Shown here: piece after piece, positions 58,374-64,000 of the stretch
Numbering within the stretch: the first letter of the stretch is position 1
Layout: every line of letters begins with the position of its first letter
Assembly (NCBI GenBank): GCA_036365145.1
Contig: JAEOAD010000055.1
Location: 310,001-374,000 of the forward strand
Source: Orientallactaga sibirica
Lineage: Eukaryota > Chordata > Mammalia > Rodentia > Dipodidae
Length of the DNA stretch: 64,000 bases
Reading direction: 5' to 3'
Position numbers and translations under genes: made by a program
The notes under the pieces: model-generated
Told to the model about the DNA's origin: nothing
Seen by the model: the letters and a program-made list of their open reading frames with translations, nothing else
The model's database searches: none

Positions 58374-58621
58374 CCTGTTTACCTTTTTGATATAATGGGT
58401 TCCTGGACGACAGCACATTCAATTCTGTTCTCCCAAAATGTGTTCAATAATCTTTTTGTTTGGGGGGGGGGTTGTATCCTACATAAAAGTGCTACCATTG
58501 CTCTCCTATGAAGAGATTTTATTTGAGCAGATCTATCACTTCAGTTGAAATTAATCTTACAAGACTGCCATTCAATGACACTAAGTTATAAAGTATTTTT
58601 TTAATAATGATGTTTGATGCC

Positions 58622-59010
58622 GGTTAAGGCCCTTGCCTGCAAAACCTAAGGACCTAGGTTTGATTCACTAGGACCCAGGTTTGATTCACTAGGACCCATG
58701 TAAGCTAGATGCACAAGGTGGCGCATAAGTCTGGAGTTTGTTTGCAATGGTTAGAGTCTTTCTGCCTCTTTCTCTCAAATAAATGAATGAAATTTTAAAA
58801 AAAAGTTTTTCCCCTTAATAATACTAACATTTGTGCTGGAGAAATGGCTCAGCAGTTAAGGCCCCTGCCTGCAAAGCCTAACAACCTGGGTTCGATTCCT
58901 CAGTACCTGTGTAAAGCCAGATGCACAAAGTGGCTCATGCATTTGGAGTTCATTTGTAGTGGCTAGAGGCCATGGCATGCCCATTCTCTCTGTCTCACTT
59001 TGCTTGCATA

Positions 59011-59053
<43 letters not shown>

Positions 59054-59055
59054 AT
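58622..59055 (+). repeat. Two B2-type SINEs, one with an internal duplication, and (AAAT)n
   Basis: The first copy (58622-58800) lacks its head and repeats 'ggtttgattcactaggaccc' twice. The second (58834-59010) ends in an AAAT microsatellite (59011-59055). Confidence 0.85.
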
Positions 59056-59395
59056 ATGCTTACAAAATGTTAACATTCTTCAGCGTAAGCTTAAGTCACT
59101 TTGACTTGGTTGGTGATGGCTGACTAACAATCTTTGTGATTTTACATTAAGTCATGATGCAGCTATCAGAAGCAGTAGGAACTGAGAATCAAAAGTTGCT
59201 TTTTCCAAATTCAAGGAGAATAACTGCCTATTGTTTAGTCTTTGTTCTTAAGCCACAAGCAAGTACCCATAATGGTAGTTTTATTTCCCCCTCAAGGTAG
59301 GGCTTCATTCTAGCCCAGGCTATCCTGGAACTCTCTATGTAGTTCTAGGCTGGCCTCAAACTCATAGCGATCCTTCTATCTGTGCTTTCAAGCCA
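59056..59395. other. Unique intron with a partial antisense B1
   Basis: Only 59295-59385 resembles B1 ('aggctatcctggaactctct'). Confidence 0.45.
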
Positions 59396-59571
59396 AGAAA
59401 AGCCAGTTTTAATCCTGTCCCTGTCTGCTCCAATAGCAATGTCTTTGAAAAGTCTCCCACCCAGAACAGCTCCATGCCTCGACAACACAAACTACCACAG
59501 GCTCACTCTGGGAATTACAGCTCCACCTCTGCTCTGCTATTCTGCAATTTCACTTTTCTTTCAAATGAAAA

Positions 59572-59580
<9 letters not shown>

Positions 59581-59613
<33 letters not shown>

Positions 59614-59893
59614 TGTGGAGAGAGGAAGCGAGAATGAGAATGAGAACGAGAATGAATATATATATATGGGTGCATCATGACCTCCTGCTGCTGCCCATAA
59701 TTCTAGGTGCATGCACCACTTTATGAATCTGACTTTACATGGGCACTGGGAATTGAACTCCAGGCTGGCAGGTTTTGCAATCAAGTGCCTTTAACCACTG
59801 AGTCATTTCCCCAGCCTCTGCTACTTCCCTCCCTCCCCTCCCTCCCCTCCCTCCCTCCCTCCCCCTCCCTCCCTCCCTCCCTCCCTCCCTCCT
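59581..59893. repeat. (TA)n, antisense B2-type SINE and CCCT microsatellite
   Basis: TA repeat 59581-59610, B2-type 59611-59816, then CCTCCCT-type repeats 59827-59893. An old B1 remnant follows to about 59985 and an ID-like copy (+) at 60010-60090. Confidence 0.82.
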
Positions 59894-60394
59894 TCCATTC
59901 TTTCAGTTAAAGACAGGGTCTGGTTATGTAGCCCATGATCCTCTCATCCTAGCCTCTCCAGTGCTATGTTACAGGAATGCACTACAAAGACTAACTAGTG
60001 TACTATTTCTAAAAATCATGGCTTGGGATGCAGCTCCGTGGTAGAATATGTGCTCAGGCATAGGTTCAAACCACTGCACCCAAAATAAATAACAGTAAAT
60101 CATAGTTGGAACATTTCCAGTTTTGAAAACCTGCCAATTCCTAAAATTCACACTTTTCAGAACACTACCTATGAAATCCTTGCTATGTTCAGAGAGATCG
60201 TTTTGTAAAAACCACTCTCTTTTGTTTAGTAGGAAACAAATTTAGATTCAGAGTTTCACAGATTAGTGTGATCGTCTTCTCTAATATTGAAGTTTCCTAG
60301 AGGTAACTGTGAGGACCCTCGTTTGGTGGCTTTCTGTGGGACTTGGATAAACAAGCGTGCTCACAGAGCTCCTCTGTTGTGCCATTGTTTTCCC

Positions 60395-60957
60395 CAAGGT
60401 AGGGCCTTGCTCTAGCCCAGGCTGACCTGGGATTAGCCGCTATGTAGTCTCAGGGTGGCTTCACACCCACAGTGATCCTCCTGCCTCTGCCTCTGAGTGC
60501 TGGAATTAAAGGCATGCGCCATCATGCCCAGCTTCCATTGTGCAATTTTTATTTTTATTTTTTTTTTTTTTTTTTTTTGAGGTAGGGTCTCACTCTAGCT
60601 CAGGCTGACCTGGAATTTACTATGTAGTCTCAGGATAGCCTTGAACTCATGGCAATCCTCCTACCTCTGCCTCCCGAGGGCTGGGATTAAAGGTGTGCAC
60701 TACCGCACCTGGCTATTTATTTTATTTTTATTTATTTATTTTTTTAGAGAGTGTGTATGCACGTGACAGAGAACTGACATGCCAGGGCCTCAGTCACTGA
60801 AATTGAACTCCAGACACTTGTGCAATCTGGTGGGCATGTGTGACCCTACACTTGCCTCACCTTTGTGTGTCTGGTTTTCATGGAATCTGGAGAGTCAAAC
60901 ATGGATCCTTAGGCTTCGCAGACAAGTGCCTTAACCGCTAAGCCATTTCTCCAGGCC
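60395..60957 (-). repeat. Two B1 and one long-form B2-type SINE
   Basis: B1 60395-60533, B1 60550-60712, B2-type 60713-60957 with an extra segment ('acacttgcctcacctttgtg'). Confidence 0.83.
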
Positions 60958-61089
60958 TCGTTGTGCAATTTTGATCACCCTCTGGGCTCTGCGTGGGAAG
61001 TAGGTAGTAAAAACAGCCTGAGCTTTGATTTGAATGTTTCAGTGGATTTTAACTTGTAAATTAATTTTGGCACACTAAGGTTTTTTTTT

Positions 61090-61600
61090 TTTCTTGAGAC
61101 AGTGTTTCATGTAGTCCAGACTGACCTCAAATTTGCTATCCACCTAAGGATGGCCTTGAATATCTCTTGATCCTCCTGCCATTCTCTCCAAAGTGCTGGA
61201 TTGTAGATGTATGTCATGACTCTTGGCAAGCATACAGAGTTTTGAGAACTAAAGTAAAATTCACTATCTGAACAATTTTGAAGTTTAAAATTGATGGCTT
61301 TGGTATCATATAGATCTTTCTATAATTACTTTTTAGCTTAGATGGCAAATATTGGCAAAAAATTTGTTTATCTTTTCTTATATATTTTTTCCTCCTGTCC
61401 TTCCCTTTCTGGCAACAACTTAAGTGGCATACAGCTGACATGGCATACAACTGACTCATTTAAAGTTGGCAATTCAAGCAGGAGATGGTGGCACACACCT
61501 GTTATCCCAGCACTAGGAGGTAGCGGCATGGGGATCAGGAGTTCAAGGTCATAGTGAGTTGGAAGCCAGTCTAGGTTATGTGAGACCCTCTCAAAAACTA
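61090..61600. repeat. Old B1 remnants flanking unique sequence
   Basis: Antisense B1 61090-61225 and sense B1 61475-61600, both diverged. The DNA between them is not recognised. Confidence 0.55.
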
Positions 61601-61789
61601 AAATAAAGAAGTGAATAGCCTGCAATTCTGCAGTCTACACAGAAGTGTCCAGTCTTTTAACGTTTGGCCAAACACCGTCATCTACAAATGTGTTGGGCTG
61701 CATTCCCAGCTATCCTGGGACTCACACAGCTGCAGCTGCAGGATGGACACTCCTGGATAGTATTTATAGTACCTGTCACATTTCTAAAG

Positions 61790-63060
61790 CTTTAAAACAT
61801 TTCAATCATCCCCCAAATAAATTCAGTACTATTTAGCTCTTGCGAATTTGACTTCCCTCCTCTCTCCTTCCTTGCTCTAAGCAACCCACTAGTCTATTTT
61901 CTGTCTCTATAGATTTGCCTCTTCTGGACATTTAATATGTGGTGTTTTGTGATTGCTTCTTTCACTTAGCATGTTCTCAAGATTCATCCATGTTGTAACA
62001 TGTCAGTATTTCATTCCTTTGAATGGACAACTGACTTTGTACTGTATGGATAGACTATTTCTTTTTATTCGTTTGTCTACTGATGGTTGTTTCTATTTTT
62101 TAGTTATGATTGCTCATGTCGTTTAGCATTCATGTAAGTTTCAGATGAACATGTTTTCATTTCTCTTGTATATATACTGGCTTTGTTGGGTCATAAAGCA
62201 TTCTAGGCTTAATCCATTGAGGACACAAACTGTTCTTTAAAGTGGATGCACCATTTGATCCCACCAGAGGCAAACACTTTTTAATGTCTGCCTTTTGATT
62301 TTAGCCACCCTAGTGGGTGTGAAGTAGTAAATTACTGTTTTGTTTACATTTCACTGATGCCTAATGTTTTCAAAGCATCTTTTAAGTGTTTATAGGTCAC
62401 TGTTTCTTGGTTTCTGTGGAGAAATGCCTGTTCAGATCTTTTGTCCATTGTAAAACTGGGTTATGTGAATTTTTATTGTTTTTTTATTTTGTTTTTGTCT
62501 TTCATGATAAGTTTATTATTATTATTTTTATTTGTTTGCAGACAGAGAGGGGGGAAGGGAGGGAAGCAAGAGAGGGAGAGAGAGAGAAAGGGAGGGAAGG
62601 AGAAAAAAAAAGAGAGAGAGAGAGAATGAATGGGAACGGGTATGGGTATGCCAGGACCTCGTCACTGCAAATGAACACTAGACATATGGACCACTTTGTG
62701 CACATGGTTTCACATGGGTACTGGGGAATTGAACCTGGGCAAGCAGGCTTTACAAGACAGTGTCTTTTTTTTTTTTTTTTTTTTTTTTTTTGGTTTTTCG
62801 AGGTAGGGTCTCACTCTGGTCCAGGCTGACCTGGAATTAACTATGTAGTCTCAGGGTGGCCTCGAACTCTCAGCGATCCTCCTACCTCTGCCTCCCGAGT
62901 GCTGGGATTAAAGGCATGAGCCACCACGCCCGGCAAGACAGTGTCTTTAATCACTCAATCATCTCCCTAAATCCTGTCCCTATGATAAAGTTTTTAGCAC
63001 ATTCTAGAAATGTTTCTTATCAGGTACATGATTTTCAAATATTTTTCTATTCTGTAGGTT
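61790..63060 (-). mobile_element. Ancient L1 3' end in antisense, with a nested B2-type SINE that itself holds a B1
   Basis: 61790-62510 reads like the reverse of an old L1 3' end ('tctctatagatttgcctctt', 'agattcatccatgttgtaac', 'ccctagtgggtgtgaagtag'). It resumes at 62975-63060. An antisense B2-type copy (62520-62973) is inserted, and a B1 (62768-62933) lies inside that copy, flanked by 'caagacagtgtcttt' on both sides. Confidence 0.75.
62768..62933 (-). repeat. B1-type SINE with intact target-site duplication
   Basis: The 15-base duplication 'caagacagtgtcttt' is at 62753-62767 and 62934-62948. The host is an antisense B2-type SINE. Confidence 0.9.
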
Positions 63061-63069
63061 GATTTTCAC

Positions 63070-63930
63070 TTTCCTTTTTAAAAAAATATTTTTACTTAAT
63101 TGCGTGGGATGGGGGAGAGGGAATGAGTGGGTAACTCAGGGCCTCTTGCTTCTGTAAATGAACTACAGATGTATATACCACTTCATGCATCTGGCTTTAC
63201 AGGGGTACTTGGGACTCAAACCAGTTAGAGGGAAGTGCCTTTAATTGCTGAAAAATATCCCAAGGCACCATGCCCACCTCCCCCCCCCCCCCGCCATGTG
63301 GTGTCTTGCTCTAGCCCAGGCTGACCTGGAATTCACTTTGTATTCACTTTGTATTCTCAGGGTGGCCTCGAACTTGCAGTGATCTACTACCTCCGCATCC
63401 TGAGTGCTGGGATTAAAGGTGTGCACCATCATATCCAGCTTTTTATTTTTATTTTTTTGGTTTTTCAAGGTAGGGTCTTAATCTGGCCCAGGCTGACCTG
63501 GAATTAACTATGTAGTCTCAGGGTGACCTCAAACTCTCGGTGATCCTCCTACCTCTGCCTCCCGAGTGCTGGGATTAAAGGCGTGCACCACCACAACCCG
63601 GCCAGCTTTTTTTTTTTTTTTTTTTTTAGGTAGGGTTTCACTCTAGCCCAGGCTGACCTGGAATTCACTATGTAGTCTTAGGGTGGCCTTGAACTCATAG
63701 CTATCTTCCCTACCTCTGCCTCTTGAGTGAATTAAAGGTGTGTGCCACCACGCCTGGTTCATAGTTTTAGATTTTTGTTTTGGTTTTGGATTTTTGAGGA
63801 AAGGTCTCACTCTGTCCCAGGCTGACCTGGAATTCACTTTGTAGTCTCAGGGTGGCCTTGAACTCATGGCGATCCTCCTACCTCTGCCTCCCGAGTGGTG
63901 GGATTAAAGGCGTGCGCCACCTTGCCCGGC
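63070..63930 (-). repeat. B2-type SINE followed by four antisense B1 copies
   Basis: Diverged B2-type 63070-63265; B1 at about 63297-63440, 63452-63603, 63608-63760 and 63775-63931. A C-run sits at 63281-63292. Confidence 0.83.
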
Positions 63931-63931
63931 A

Positions 63932-64000
63932 GTTTTATATATAGATATATGTAATTTATATGTAATATGTATATGTAATATATATGTAATTTATTTATTT
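63932..64000. repeat. TA-rich simple repeat at the window end
   Basis: Alternating 'tatatgtaat' units up to the last base. It may continue beyond the window. Confidence 0.75.

Noticed and set aside
59827..59893. Telomeric or regulatory CT element
   Set aside because: It is a plain CCCT/CCTCCCT microsatellite next to a SINE head; nothing links it to a promoter.
62386..62829. 147-residue plus-strand reading frame
   Set aside because: It runs across antisense L1, a B2-type SINE, a GA repeat and a poly-T run; not a plausible gene.
57000..64000. A further upstream FCHSD2 exon
   Set aside because: I looked on the minus strand for a spliced segment with F-BAR-like helical sequence and found only SINE, L1 and unique intron DNA. 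A very short exon could have been missed.

Overview
The window is mammalian nuclear DNA from a rodent. Three things point there: multi-exon genes with GT/AG introns, dense copies of a 7SL-derived B1-type SINE, and an equally dense tRNA-derived B2-type SINE whose A box (near 'tggcttagcggt') and B box ('ggttcgattcc') can be read. The SINE consensus differs from mouse and rat and most resembles what I recall from jerboas (Dipodoidea, for example Jaculus). That placement is an inference from repeat style, not a search result.

Two protein-coding genes lie tail to tail. On the plus strand, positions 337-12488 hold the last 13 coding exons of ATG16L2, a WD40-repeat paralogue of the autophagy factor ATG16L1. 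The exons run in consistent phase to a TAG stop. On the minus strand, positions 22746-56991 hold the last eight coding exons of FCHSD2, an F-BAR and double-SH3 endocytic/actin adaptor. They cover the end of the F-BAR/helical region, SH3-1, SH3-2, a proline-rich tail and a C-terminal PDZ ligand. The 5' parts of both genes lie outside the window. This convergent order matches human 11q13. The two products are not known to act in one pathway, so the pairing looks like conserved synteny rather than a functional cluster.

Layout: 1-12.5 kb is ATG16L2; 12.5-20.8 kb is an intergenic spacer full of SINEs and one ancient L1 tail; 20.8-22.7 kb is the probable SINE-free FCHSD2 3'UTR; 22.7-30.8 kb holds seven FCHSD2 exons; 30.8-56.8 kb is one 26-kb FCHSD2 intron; 56.8-57.0 kb is an FCHSD2 exon; 57-64 kb is further FCHSD2 intron with no exon that I can recognise.

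The most unusual structure is a 3.7-kb tandem array at 4139-7811 of a 40-41-bp unit inside an ATG16L2 intron. The first unit is the last 25 bases of a coding exon plus its 5' splice donor, so the array multiplies an exon/intron junction roughly 90 times, including several exact donor copies. Other notable structures are a B1+L1 composite insertion that appears to share one target-site duplication, a Tigger-type DNA transposon fossil, several layers of ancient L1 with nested SINEs, and a 21-bp duplication directly at an ATG16L2 splice acceptor. SINE boundaries given here are estimates to about 10-20 bases; exon boundaries were read base by base.
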